Source: Bacteroidia bacterium
GTDB lineage: Bacteria; Bacteroidota; Bacteroidia; Bacteroidales; Prolixibacteraceae
Direction of reading: 5' to 3'
Assembly (NCBI GenBank): GCA_026391315.1
Contig: JAPLDT010000036.1
Coordinates: 1 to 37,090, forward strand
Length of the DNA: 37,090 bases
A program made the position numbers and the translations under genes. This document shows positions 26,327 through 34,308 of the stretch, in pieces; positions within the stretch are counted from its first letter, which is position 1, and each line of letters starts with the position of its first letter. Below the pieces are notes generated by a model. That model did no database searches and was not told where the DNA came from. It saw only the letters and a list, made by a program, of their open reading frames with translations.

Positions 26327-28768
26327 CTAGGCTACCTTTTGCTGGTAGAGGTATTTTTGGAATTCAATAAACAGGGAGCTTATTTTAACCACATCACCCA
26401 ATTCTGCTTTTGCATCTTCTAACGATTGGTATTTATTTGTAAGCAATATTGGTAATTTATCCTGGTCGAGCTCTTCGACACCTGTTTCGACATATTTGCT
26501 CAATACAAATTCAATAAATTCCTTCTGCTTGTCGTTTAAAAGGGCAAATATGGTCGCTTCGGCTGCTTTTACCCTTGCCTGGCGGGTCATAGGTTTCACA
26601 TCGCTGTTGAATACATATTCCAATACATCAAAGAGGTCGCTTTTTTCGGCATCAATTAATCGTTGCAGCGCAGCCAACTCCTCTTTTCCGTAACCTGCTT
26701 CGTCCAGTTTTTCGAGCAAGGTTTTACGTGTTAAAGGATTGCTCCATATTGCCCTTAACTCTTCTTCGCTTTTGAAAAAATCGGGAAGTGTACCGAATAA
26801 ATTGTTTAAAAATTCCTCAGCCGAAATTGGTTTGCCATCAGCATTCCAAAATGAGGTAGAGATCATGTGTTGTATTTCCCGCTCTTTGCCGTCTTTCAAC
26901 TTTACTTTGACTTTCTTAATGCAAATGCAAGGTGTTTGACCACACTTATAACAGGGTGGCGGCGGTTCCTGTGGACATTTACAAGGTAATTGCCCACAAA
27001 TGGGACAGGGCTTTGGTGTTTGTTTCTCACATATACACGGATTTTGACCACATTTGGGACAAGGGTCATCTCCAACCGGTTCGCCATCCCATTCGGGATC
27101 GGCAAAATGGTGGTAGGCATTGACAAAATCGTAGATGGTGAAAAACTCTTTGCCATCAAACAGACGTGTACCACGTCCGACGATTTGTTTAAACTCAATC
27201 ATTGAGTTGACCGGGCGCAGTAAAACAATGTTGCGGATGTTTCGGGCATCGACCCCTGTTGAAAGCTTTTGCGAAGTAGTAAGAATGGTTGGAATAAGTT
27301 TTTCATTGTCCTGAAACTCCCGTAAAAACTGCTCACCAATGGCGCCATCGTTGGCGGTAACACGAACACAATAATTAACGGAGACAAAGTCTTTTTTACC
27401 AGAGACAAGGCGTGCCTTGTCTCTACATTGGTTAACCAGGTCACGAACTGCAGCGGCGTGATCCTGGGTGGCGCAAAAGATAATCGCTTTTTCTTTCTGA
27501 TTGGCTTCGTCCATGTATATCTGAACCCGCTTTGCCTCCCGTGCTTTTATCTCTATAATTCTGTTAAAATCGGGTTCGGTGTAGAGTTTTCCCTCTTCAA
27601 TTTCACCTTCGATAATTTGGTCATCGCTGGTATAAATGTAATCGTCGATGGTTGTTTGGATGCGCTTGACTTTGAAGGGTGTCAGGAAGCCATCGTTGAT
27701 ACCTTCTTTGAGGGAATAGATATAAACAGGTTCGCCGAAATATTTGTAGGTATCGATGTTGTCTTTGCGTTTTGGGGTGGCGGTTAAGCCCAATTGAACG
27801 GCGGGTTCGAAATATTCCAGAATTCCTCGCCAGTTGCCTTCGTCGTTGGCCCCTCCCCGGTGGCACTCATCGATGATAATGAAATCGAAAAAATCGGCGG
27901 GATACCCGCCAAAATAGGGAGCGGGTTTGCCTTCGTTGTCCGTACCGCTCATAAAGGTTTGAAAGATGGTAAAGAAAATGCTGCCATTGACCGGAACACG
28001 GTTATTTTTTCGTATTTCGTCGGGTTTGATGCGCACCAAAGCATCTTCGGCGAAGGCAGAAAAAGCATTGTATGCCTGGTCGGCTAAAATATTGCGGTCG
28101 GCTAAAAAGAGGATTCTTGGACGACGCGCTTCGACCCCGCCCTGCAGCCCTGCCCTGTCGCGCAGGTTCCATCTTGTATGGAAAAGTTTCCACGCTATTT
28201 GAAAAGCGATGGCCGTTTTGCCTGTTCCGGTTGCTAAGGTTAGAAGAATGCGTTGTGTATTGTTGGCAACGGCTTCCAAAGTGTTTTTTACGGCTATTTC
28301 CTGGTAATAGCGAAGCTGCCAGGTACCACCTTTGTCTTCGTAAGGAACGGCGCTAAATTTTTCCCTCCACTCGTTTTGTACGGCAAATGTTTTTTTCCAA
28401 AGTTCCTCGGGGGTAAGGTAGTTGGCAACCAGACCTTCTTTGCCTGTTTTCAGGCAGATACTGTAAATTTCTTTGCCATTGCTGGCGTAGGTGGTTTCGA
28501 GGTGGAGTTTTTCGGCGTATTGTTTGGCCTGGGCGACCCCTTCGCCGACTCCCAGCTGGTCGCTTTTGGCCTCTATGACTGCCAGTTTGATGCCTTTGTA
28601 GACAAGCACGTAATCGGCTGTTAGCTTTTTGGAGCGGATGCCACCCGTTTGTATTTTACCGGCGGTAATAGGATATTCACGCAATATCCTGGAGCCTTCG
28701 ACAACGCCCCAGCCGCAAAATTTGAGCTGAGGATCGATTAGTTCGGCACGGGTTTCGGCTTCGTTCAT
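26327..28768 (-). CDS. hsdR: Type I restriction endonuclease subunit R (EcoEI-like)
   Basis: The 813-residue protein has an N-terminal nuclease domain with the PD-(D/E)xK pattern (ADYVLVYKGIKLAVIEAKS: Asp52, Glu66, Lys68). Next are SF2 helicase motifs (LATGTGKT, 178-185; DECHRGG, 300-306; LTATPKR; IVGRGTR) and an EcoEI-type C-terminal domain. HsdR cuts DNA at a distance after ATP-driven translocation, together with HsdM and HsdS. Two oddities stand out. Residues 449-456 (R-D-K-A-R-L-V-S) are encoded exactly by a 24-bp palindromic repeat. Residues 570-616 form three 18-residue units of C-x2-C-G-Q-x-x-C-x-C. A GC-rich stretch encoding RDRAGLQGGVEA (about 203-214) may be another insertion. It is the last gene of the operon, 35 bp after the DUF3843-like gene. 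Confidence 0.95.
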   Translation of the reverse strand: MNEAETRAELIDPQLKFCGWGVVEGSRILREYPITAGKIQTGGIRSKKLTADYVLVYKGIKLAVIEAKSDQLGVGEGVAQAKQYAEKLHLETTYASNGKEIYSICLKTGKEGLVANYLTPEELWKKTFAVQNEWREKFSAVPYEDKGGTWQLRYYQEIAVKNTLEAVANNTQRILLTLATGTGKTAIAFQIAWKLFHTRWNLRDRAGLQGGVEARRPRILFLADRNILADQAYNAFSAFAEDALVRIKPDEIRKNNRVPVNGSIFFTIFQTFMSGTDNEGKPAPYFGGYPADFFDFIIIDECHRGGANDEGNWRGILEYFEPAVQLGLTATPKRKDNIDTYKYFGEPVYIYSLKEGINDGFLTPFKVKRIQTTIDDYIYTSDDQIIEGEIEEGKLYTEPDFNRIIEIKAREAKRVQIYMDEANQKEKAIIFCATQDHAAAVRDLVNQCRDKARLVSGKKDFVSVNYCVRVTANDGAIGEQFLREFQDNEKLIPTILTTSQKLSTGVDARNIRNIVLLRPVNSMIEFKQIVGRGTRLFDGKEFFTIYDFVNAYHHFADPEWDGEPVGDDPCPKCGQNPCICEKQTPKPCPICGQLPCKCPQEPPPPCYKCGQTPCICIKKVKVKLKDGKEREIQHMISTSFWNADGKPISAEEFLNNLFGTLPDFFKSEEELRAIWSNPLTRKTLLEKLDEAGYGKEELAALQRLIDAEKSDLFDVLEYVFNSDVKPMTRQARVKAAEATIFALLNDKQKEFIEFVLSKYVETGVEELDQDKLPILLTNKYQSLEDAKAELGDVVKISSLFIEFQKYLYQQKVA
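27401..27424. repeat. Palindromic repeat inside hsdR, read in frame
   Basis: AGAGACAAGGC and GCCTTGTCTCT are perfect inverted arms around GT, and TACA follows on the plus strand. The element is 24 bp, eight codons of hsdR, and keeps the reading frame. A related palindrome sits in hsdM. Confidence 0.85.
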
Positions 28769-28803
28769 GGTAATTGGTTTAATTCGCTATATGACTGGTT
28801 AAC

Positions 28804-30429
28804 TTACTTTTCCGCTGTTCCAACCAAAGTAACTGAGGGTTTAGAATGATAGTTTTCCTTTTTCCAAAAGCGAAGTAAGAAATCAATATCATTCAAATAT
28901 CTTTTGCCTTCCTCATTTTCAAAGAAAGGGAGGTTGGTTTTGCAATTATTGATACAGTACATGGCCAGCTCGCTTGAAATGCTTTCATCCATCAGCAAGC
29001 GAAAAATATGATCCTCACTTTCCTCTTCCTTGAAATAGGAATTATCGGGCAATGGAAATGCCGAATTAACATCAAAAGCCATTTCGATGCCACTTTTGGG
29101 ATTAAAAAACAGCAACCCGGATTCTGCTATCTCCGAAAAATCGTGTGATTCGTCTTCATTCTTTCCAAAGTAACCCTCCTTTCGGGCTCTTTCCCGGGCT
29201 TCTTCAAAATCTTTTTCTGAATGTGTTAATGACTTGTTGTAAAAAAGAGTGAACTCTTTCATGTAGTTCTCCATTTCTTCGGAGGCCATAAAAGCTATTG
29301 GAGCGCCATGGTTATAATCCAGAAATACTCTTTGCTGCAATTCAATGGTTTCTTCGGTTTCTTTGCTTTTGTGATCCAGAAAATCGACAGCCCTTCTGCT
29401 TTCCAATGAGTTCTTTTCATCCAGGACCAAATCGGCATTAAATTCGGTTTGGAAATAAACGCCTGAAAACCACCATTCATCTCTCCATTTTACAATTCCC
29501 ATAAAAACGATGGTATCAACTTCTTTTAAGTTGGAAGAATGGTCGAATGATTTCTTACACAGCTTAAACTTTTTACCCGAAGATATGTGTTCGAGCGAAA
29601 TATTGAATTCATCCTGCCCTTTGTAAATGAAATAGCCCCTGATTCTTTGCGAACTATTCAAAAAATCGGGGTAAAGGGGATGGTCCGTTCCTATTACTTC
29701 GGCTGCCCACTCCTTGCCTTGCAAACTCAACAAACGGGTATGGCTTTTATGAAGCGATGAATCCCTGTTTTCGTTGAGAATTGCCAAGAGGTTTTTATTG
29801 TCGCCACCATCTTCAACTATTTCCTCTTCCTGTTCTTTTAGCCGTAATAGGGTGTCGGGGAAAAACAGGTAAGTTTTAAACAGAATGGTGTCGATTAGAT
29901 ATCGGGCAGAATAAAAGTCAGTATCGTCTTCATTGCTTGTATAGATCGATTTCAGCAGCCTATTTTCAGGGGCATTGTCCCAGGCATTGTCAAAAACAGC
30001 AAAGACTTTTTCGGCGGTTTTGGTGATAAAACCGTTAAACGGAGCTATAAATTTTTCGGTTTGAATGGTATTTAAGAAATACCAAATCAGGAAACTTACG
30101 TCTTGCGGGTTTATTTCGTCCTCGTAATATTCATCCAAATCATAGAAAGGCAATTGTTTGTTATAAAGGCGTTTGTGGATGCGGACGAAGCTGCCGTAAA
30201 CATTGGTTTGCGAGATCATGTCTTCGAACCAGGCACAGAGGAAACAGCTGAGTAAATCAATATCCTCCTTGTGGATGTACATCAAAAACACCAATGCGGT
30301 TTGTTCTGAGAGGATGGTTTGTTTTACCTCGTTGCTCAGCCTCAAATAGTAACTGTCGGTTTTGGTTTGATGCTGGTAAGGTTTCATGGCCAGCCAGTCG
30401 TGAATGTATATTCTTTCGTTTGCTTTCAT
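28804..30429 (-). CDS. DUF3843-like protein inside the type I RM operon
   Basis: The 541-residue protein starts MKANERIYIHDWLAMKPYQ, a start I associate with the Bacteroidota DUF3843 family; this name is from memory and unverified. The N-terminal about 170 residues are helical and aromatic-rich (FLCAWFEDMISQTNVYGSFV). The middle has a mixed part with WAAEVIGTDHPLYPDFLNSS and FMGIVKWRDEWWFSGVYFQ, which resembles a small beta domain. The C-terminal part is rich in acidic residues, with a Glu/Asp-rich stretch near 455-475. No nuclease, helicase or methylase motif is visible. It begins five bases after the hsdS stop and ends 35 bp before hsdR, so it is translated as part of the RM operon. A role in restriction, such as control or immunity, is inference from position only. 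Confidence 0.7.
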   Translation of the reverse strand: MKANERIYIHDWLAMKPYQHQTKTDSYYLRLSNEVKQTILSEQTALVFLMYIHKEDIDLLSCFLCAWFEDMISQTNVYGSFVRIHKRLYNKQLPFYDLDEYYEDEINPQDVSFLIWYFLNTIQTEKFIAPFNGFITKTAEKVFAVFDNAWDNAPENRLLKSIYTSNEDDTDFYSARYLIDTILFKTYLFFPDTLLRLKEQEEEIVEDGGDNKNLLAILNENRDSSLHKSHTRLLSLQGKEWAAEVIGTDHPLYPDFLNSSQRIRGYFIYKGQDEFNISLEHISSGKKFKLCKKSFDHSSNLKEVDTIVFMGIVKWRDEWWFSGVYFQTEFNADLVLDEKNSLESRRAVDFLDHKSKETEETIELQQRVFLDYNHGAPIAFMASEEMENYMKEFTLFYNKSLTHSEKDFEEARERARKEGYFGKNEDESHDFSEIAESGLLFFNPKSGIEMAFDVNSAFPLPDNSYFKEEESEDHIFRLLMDESISSELAMYCINNCKTNLPFFENEEGKRYLNDIDFLLRFWKKENYHSKPSVTLVGTAEK

Positions 30430-30434
30430 ACAAA

Positions 30435-31613
30435 TTACAGTTCTCCGTTAAACGCCTTTTGCAACACGCTCTTTTTCATCTCTTCCAAATTTAAAAGTTT
30501 TTGCTGATAAATGGCTTCTAATCTTTTGGTTTCGGCGGAAAGGGCGTTGAGTTTGGAGACGATGGTTTCTTGGTCGGTCAAGGATGGTAATGGAACCTTG
30601 AATTCTCTCATTGTTTTTAAAGAAACATTTTTAATTGTTGCACCTGTTGCTTCTTTATGAGCATAATTCAAAAAATATGGACTAGAGATAACATATTTAA
30701 CAAAGTTCTTATCAACACCTTCCTTTAGATTAAAATAGCAAGCACTTTTGCCTAAAATTATTTTTTCATTATTGTAAAAAGCAACATTACCTAATGTACC
30801 ATTGATAGATACTAAAACAGTGTTGTTGTTTAGATTTTTTTTATACTTGTTATATTCTTCAACTGAAACTCTTTTAGTGCCATCCTTGTATAGAATTACC
30901 CCATTGTTGAGATTATTGCCATTAATAAAATAATAATCGCCATTCTCTGTATACTTTGGTGTTCCATGAAGTCCATCACCTAAATGTGATGTTATTTCAA
31001 CCAACATCTTTACCTTCCAACCCTCACCTTTTTTCTCAAACACCCCCTGCAAATAACTCTCAAAAAGCTCTTTGGCATTTTGGAGGTTGCGTTGGGCGTT
31101 TTCTTTGGCTTTGGCCAAGGCGGCAAAGGTTTGGTCAAGAATGGAGACGATGTGGAGTTGTTCGGGGAGAGGGGGAAGGGGAATAGGATACTCTTTTATC
31201 ATTGGTACTGTCAACTGCGGAATTGATGAACCACTATGAGCGAAATCAATACCTCCTATAACATACTTCAAAAATTCCAAGTCAAGAATATTTGTATTTG
31301 GGGTTACAACGATTAATCTTATTGCTGGATAAAAGGATTCTTTTCTTATTTCGGAATAACCAATAGTACCCCTTGCTGAAATAGTAATGCTAGGTTTTGT
31401 CACTCTTGCAACATTGGTATATCCGTACAATCCTTTGTCTTTTTCACCATTTGAAAAAATGGGAATTCTGAAAATATTAGTTTCCTTCTTGGATGAATTA
31501 TCCTTGGGTACATCACCCCCAGCAAATAAATATTCACAAACTTCCCCTAACTTCTTTATTTCCCAACCCTTCGGTACGCTCAGAACATCGTCTTGTTTTA
31601 TCAATTGCTCCAT
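30435..31613 (-). CDS. hsdS: Type I restriction-modification specificity subunit S
   Basis: The 392-residue protein has the duplicated HsdS layout. Target-recognition domain 1 covers about 15-150 (WEIKKLGEVCEYLFAGGDVP to IPQLTVPMIKEYPIPLPPLP) and a conserved helix about 152-195. Domain 2 covers about 200-345 (ending LKTMREFKVPLPSLTDQE) and a second conserved helix about 348-392. HsdS chooses the DNA target for both methylation and cleavage. The domain-coding parts are more AT-rich than hsdM, as expected for exchangeable specificity modules. Its ATG directly abuts the TAA of the four-helix-bundle gene. No second hsdS gene or inverted copy is present in the window, so phase variation by inversion is not supported. 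Confidence 0.95.
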   Translation of the reverse strand: MEQLIKQDDVLSVPKGWEIKKLGEVCEYLFAGGDVPKDNSSKKETNIFRIPIFSNGEKDKGLYGYTNVARVTKPSITISARGTIGYSEIRKESFYPAIRLIVVTPNTNILDLEFLKYVIGGIDFAHSGSSIPQLTVPMIKEYPIPLPPLPEQLHIVSILDQTFAALAKAKENAQRNLQNAKELFESYLQGVFEKKGEGWKVKMLVEITSHLGDGLHGTPKYTENGDYYFINGNNLNNGVILYKDGTKRVSVEEYNKYKKNLNNNTVLVSINGTLGNVAFYNNEKIILGKSACYFNLKEGVDKNFVKYVISSPYFLNYAHKEATGATIKNVSLKTMREFKVPLPSLTDQETIVSKLNALSAETKRLEAIYQQKLLNLEEMKKSVLQKAFNGEL

Positions 31614-32171
31614 TTAATTGTTTCCTTTTTTACGTTCTTCGATTCTGAGACGGGTCATCCTTTCGCGGAAGCCACCCTCTTTGATAAAGGCTTCGCCCAG
31701 CACATTGATTTGGCGGCGCAGCAGGTAGGTGGATTGGTTTATCAGGCTGATGGCCATGTTGGCGATGGTTTCGGGCGGGCGGGTCTGTGCAAGTTGCACA
31801 TAAAAGGCGCCGTCGTTGTGTTCTTTGCCGAGCTTTCGCATGGCCGTTACCTCTTTGGAATTTGCCTCCCAGATAGCGTGGTTGCGGGTGCGCAGATAGT
31901 CTTCGTAATCGAGCAGGAGTTCATCGAGACTGGCTTTGGCCACGTTCATCAGTTTGATTTCGGTCTCTTTTGAGGTGGCCGAGGCGGCGCTGCCCTCTGC
32001 AATATTTTGCTTGCCCGATCGGGCAGCTTGTACCATTTGGTCGATGGTGCGGTCGCCTCTTTTCAGGTAGTTGGCACAGAAATAATAGGTTAAGTCGTAC
32101 ACTGCTTCGGCTTTTTGGTAAGAGATTAGTTTGCGGTATCCGCCAGAGGGAGGGAGTAAGGGGGTGGGCAT
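31614..32171 (-). CDS. Four-helix-bundle protein (S23/IVP-like) inside the RM operon
   Basis: The 185-residue protein has the pattern of the 23S-rRNA-intervening-sequence/four-helix-bundle group: YRKLISYQKAEAVYDLTYYF, then QMVQAARSGKQNIAEGSAAS (the QNIAEG block is characteristic), then KLMNVAKASLDELLLDYEDY and a C-terminal helix with NMAISLINQSTYLLRRQINV. Such bundles bind nucleic acid or partner proteins; the related Avd protein of diversity-generating retroelements binds reverse transcriptase and RNA. No retroelement is present here. It sits between hsdM and hsdS and abuts hsdS without a gap, so the expression of the two is tied. Its job in the RM complex is unknown. A palindrome TGCCCGATCGGGCA lies at 32012-32025 within the QAARSGK coding part. 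Confidence 0.85.
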   Translation of the reverse strand: MPTPLLPPSGGYRKLISYQKAEAVYDLTYYFCANYLKRGDRTIDQMVQAARSGKQNIAEGSAASATSKETEIKLMNVAKASLDELLLDYEDYLRTRNHAIWEANSKEVTAMRKLGKEHNDGAFYVQLAQTRPPETIANMAISLINQSTYLLRRQINVLGEAFIKEGGFRERMTRLRIEERKKGNN

Positions 32172-32209
32172 TGGTGGGAGGTTTTAGATTGTTGATATCA
32201 TCAGGGTTT

Positions 32210-32255
32210 TGCCTGCAGGACTTGCACGACCTGCAGGACTTGCAAGACTTGCGGG
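32210..32255. repeat. 9-bp tandem repeat between hsdM and the four-helix-bundle gene
   Basis: On the minus strand about five units of GCARGTCNT follow one another right after the hsdM stop (for example GCAAGTCTT, GCAAGTCCT, GCAGGTCGT). The array fills most of the gap before the next start codon. Confidence 0.6.
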
Positions 32256-32257
32256 TA

Positions 32258-33763
32258 TTAAGAGGATGAGAGTACTGTTGCCATTAGTTTTTCCAGGATT
32301 GCGGCGCTTTCGGCATCGAGGGTTTTCATCTCGGCCAGGATGGCCGAGGGGGTGCGCAGGGCTGTTTCTTCCTTTTTGTTGGGGTTTTTGGCTGAAAGGT
32401 CATATTGCTGGGAATTTGCATTTGGAGACGTTGCATGCAACGTCTGTACATCTACGCTCCAGGAATTATCGGAGGGGGCAAAGGTTTTTTGGAGTTCGAC
32501 GAATTCGGCTAAATCTGCTTCGTTGAGTGAATTGGTTTTGCCAAGGTTGCGGTCGAGGTTGAGTTGATAATACCAGACCTTGCGGGTTGGCGCTCCCTTT
32601 TCGAAAAACAGCACTACGGTTTTTACCCCGGCACCGGTAAAGGTACCGCCGGGCAGATCGAGCACGGTATGGAGGTTACAGCTTTCGAGCAGTTGTTTGC
32701 GGAGGCTTACGGAAGCGTTATCGGTGTTGCTTAAAAAGGTGTTTTTGATAACTACACCGGCCTTGCCTCCGGCTTTGAGTATTTTAATGAAATGCTGTAA
32801 AAAGAGAAAAGCGGTTTCGCCGGTTTTAATGGGGAAATTTTGCTGCACTTCGGCACGCTCTTTTCCACCAAACGGCGGGTTTGCCAAAACTATATCGTAC
32901 CGGTCTTTTTCCTGAATGTCGGCAAGGTTTTCGGCAAGGGTATTGGTATGCACAATGTTTGGGGCTTCGACGCCATGCAGAATCATGTTCATGGTGCCGA
33001 TGATATAAGCCAGCGATTTTTTCTCTTTGCCGTAGAAGGTGTGTTTCTGTAATGTTTCGTAATCTTTGGTAGAGAGATGAGGGCGACCGTCAAGGTTGCC
33101 CCTGCCGTGGGTCAAATATTCGAAGGCTTCGCAAAGAAATCCTGCGGAACCAACGGCGCCATCGTAAATCTTATCGCCGATAGTTGGGGCGACGACTTTC
33201 ACGATAGTCTTAATGAGTGGGCGTGGGGTGTAATACTCGCCGCCGTTGCGCCCCGCGTTGCCCATGTTTTGAATCTTAGATTCGTACAAATGGCTCATTT
33301 CGTGCTTTTCGGCATGGGTGCGGAAACGAAGTTCGTCGATGAGGTTAATCACATCGCGCAGGGCATATCCGCTTTGCAGCCGGTTTTTCAATTCGCTGAA
33401 GATCTCGCCGATCTTGTATTCGATGGTATCAGCGCTTACGGCATCGGTCTTAAACTTTTTGAGATAGGGAAAGAGTTTGTGGTCGACAAACTCTTTGAGG
33501 TCATCTCCTGTTAAGGCATTGTGATCTATTTTACCATTGTCAAGTTTTGGGGCGGCCCAAACGTCCCATTTAAACTCAGTCCGGATGATTGGGTTGTAGG
33601 TTTTTCCGGTTAATTCGGCGACGGTAGCTTTGTCTTTTTCCAAATCGTCGAGGTACTTTAAAAACAGCACCCAGGAGGTTTGCTCCACATAATCCAATTC
33701 ACTTCCGCAACCGGCGTCCTTGTGCAGTATGTCATCAATATTCTTGAAAGTCTGTTCAAACAT
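32258..33763 (-). CDS. hsdM: Type I restriction-modification methyltransferase subunit M
   Basis: The 501-residue protein has an N-terminal HsdM helical domain (1 to about 150, MFEQTFKNIDDILHKDAGCG). The N6-adenine methyltransferase core has the SAM-binding motif as DGAVGSAGFL (201-210) and the catalytic motif NPPFGG (295-300). GGEYYTPRPLIKTIV before motif I is typical. Motif I departs from the textbook DPACGTGGF form but is intact in its glycines. Residues 441-446 (T-L-H-A-T-S) lie within a 20-bp perfect palindrome, a probable in-frame repeat insertion in the C-terminal tail. HsdM transfers methyl groups to adenine at sites chosen by HsdS. It is the first gene of the operon; no clear -7 box was found upstream, where three palindromes lie. 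Confidence 0.96.
   Translation of the reverse strand: MFEQTFKNIDDILHKDAGCGSELDYVEQTSWVLFLKYLDDLEKDKATVAELTGKTYNPIIRTEFKWDVWAAPKLDNGKIDHNALTGDDLKEFVDHKLFPYLKKFKTDAVSADTIEYKIGEIFSELKNRLQSGYALRDVINLIDELRFRTHAEKHEMSHLYESKIQNMGNAGRNGGEYYTPRPLIKTIVKVVAPTIGDKIYDGAVGSAGFLCEAFEYLTHGRGNLDGRPHLSTKDYETLQKHTFYGKEKKSLAYIIGTMNMILHGVEAPNIVHTNTLAENLADIQEKDRYDIVLANPPFGGKERAEVQQNFPIKTGETAFLFLQHFIKILKAGGKAGVVIKNTFLSNTDNASVSLRKQLLESCNLHTVLDLPGGTFTGAGVKTVVLFFEKGAPTRKVWYYQLNLDRNLGKTNSLNEADLAEFVELQKTFAPSDNSWSVDVQTLHATSPNANSQQYDLSAKNPNKKEETALRTPSAILAEMKTLDAESAAILEKLMATVLSSS
32426..32445. repeat. 20-bp perfect palindrome inside hsdM
   Basis: AGACGTTGCATGCAACGTCT is its own reverse complement. It is followed by GTACA on the plus strand, which resembles the TCTCTACA tail of the hsdR palindrome. 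It is read in frame within the C-terminal tail of HsdM. Confidence 0.85.
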
Positions 33764-33838
33764 TGGCTATTGTCTTATTTTTTTAAAGTCCTAAAATTAA
33801 CATTTCTGCACCAATGTCATTAAGTTAAGATAATTGTT

Positions 33839-33911
33839 TGACTCCTCCGGAGTCACATGTTTATAGAAATGCTTGATTTTCTATAAACATACGACCCCTG
33901 GCTGGGGTCGT
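33839..33911. repeat. Three palindromes upstream of hsdM
   Basis: TGACTCC-TCC-GGAGTCA (33839-33855), ATGTTTATAGAAA with its exact complement TTTCTATAAACAT (33857-33869 and 33878-33890) and ACGACCCC-TGGCT-GGGGTCGT (33891-33911) lie end to end. The stacking is like that at 26116-26296 at the other end of the RM operon. Confidence 0.8.
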
Positions 33912-33958
33912 ACATATTATTAACAAAACGCCAATTCATGTTCGTAAATGCAAAAATT

Positions 33959-34285
33959 CTATAATGCTGTCGCAATGGCCGTCGTTACCGCTTTTCCTAC
34001 TACCTCCATGGCGGCATTGGCAGCTTTTTGTGCCATGGCTTTCGAAATAACGGCAATCGCATTTAGCTCTGCTTCTGCAATCAGCTTTTCATCCAACAAC
34101 CTTGATTCAAATTTTTCCTGGTTTAATTCGCCGGTGATTCGCAGTTCAGCGAGAAGTTTAAGTCTTTCTTTATTGCGTTGAAGAAATTGATCGGCTGTGG
34201 GTTTAACCTTCTCCCAATTATCCCCGACTGATCCTTTCATTGCCGATAACATATCAGCCATTACGCCATTGATATCGAATTTCAT
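33959..34285 (-). CDS. Small helical protein of unknown function
   Basis: The 108-residue protein is mostly helical, begins MKFDINGVMADMLSAMKGSV, and ends in an Ala-rich segment (about 75-108: AVISKAMAQKAANAAMEVVG) that could pack in a bundle or touch a membrane. It has no signal peptide. It follows the lipoprotein gene by 23 bp on the same strand, so the two are probably co-transcribed. I do not recognise the family. Confidence 0.65.
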   Translation of the reverse strand: MKFDINGVMADMLSAMKGSVGDNWEKVKPTADQFLQRNKERLKLLAELRITGELNQEKFESRLLDEKLIAEAELNAIAVISKAMAQKAANAAMEVVGKAVTTAIATAL

Positions 34286-34308
34286 AATCGTTCGTTTTAA
34301 ATTGTTAA

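Noticed and set aside
30435-31613. Invertible hsdS locus
   Set aside because: Only one hsdS is present, and no inverted partial copy or invertase gene was found in the window.
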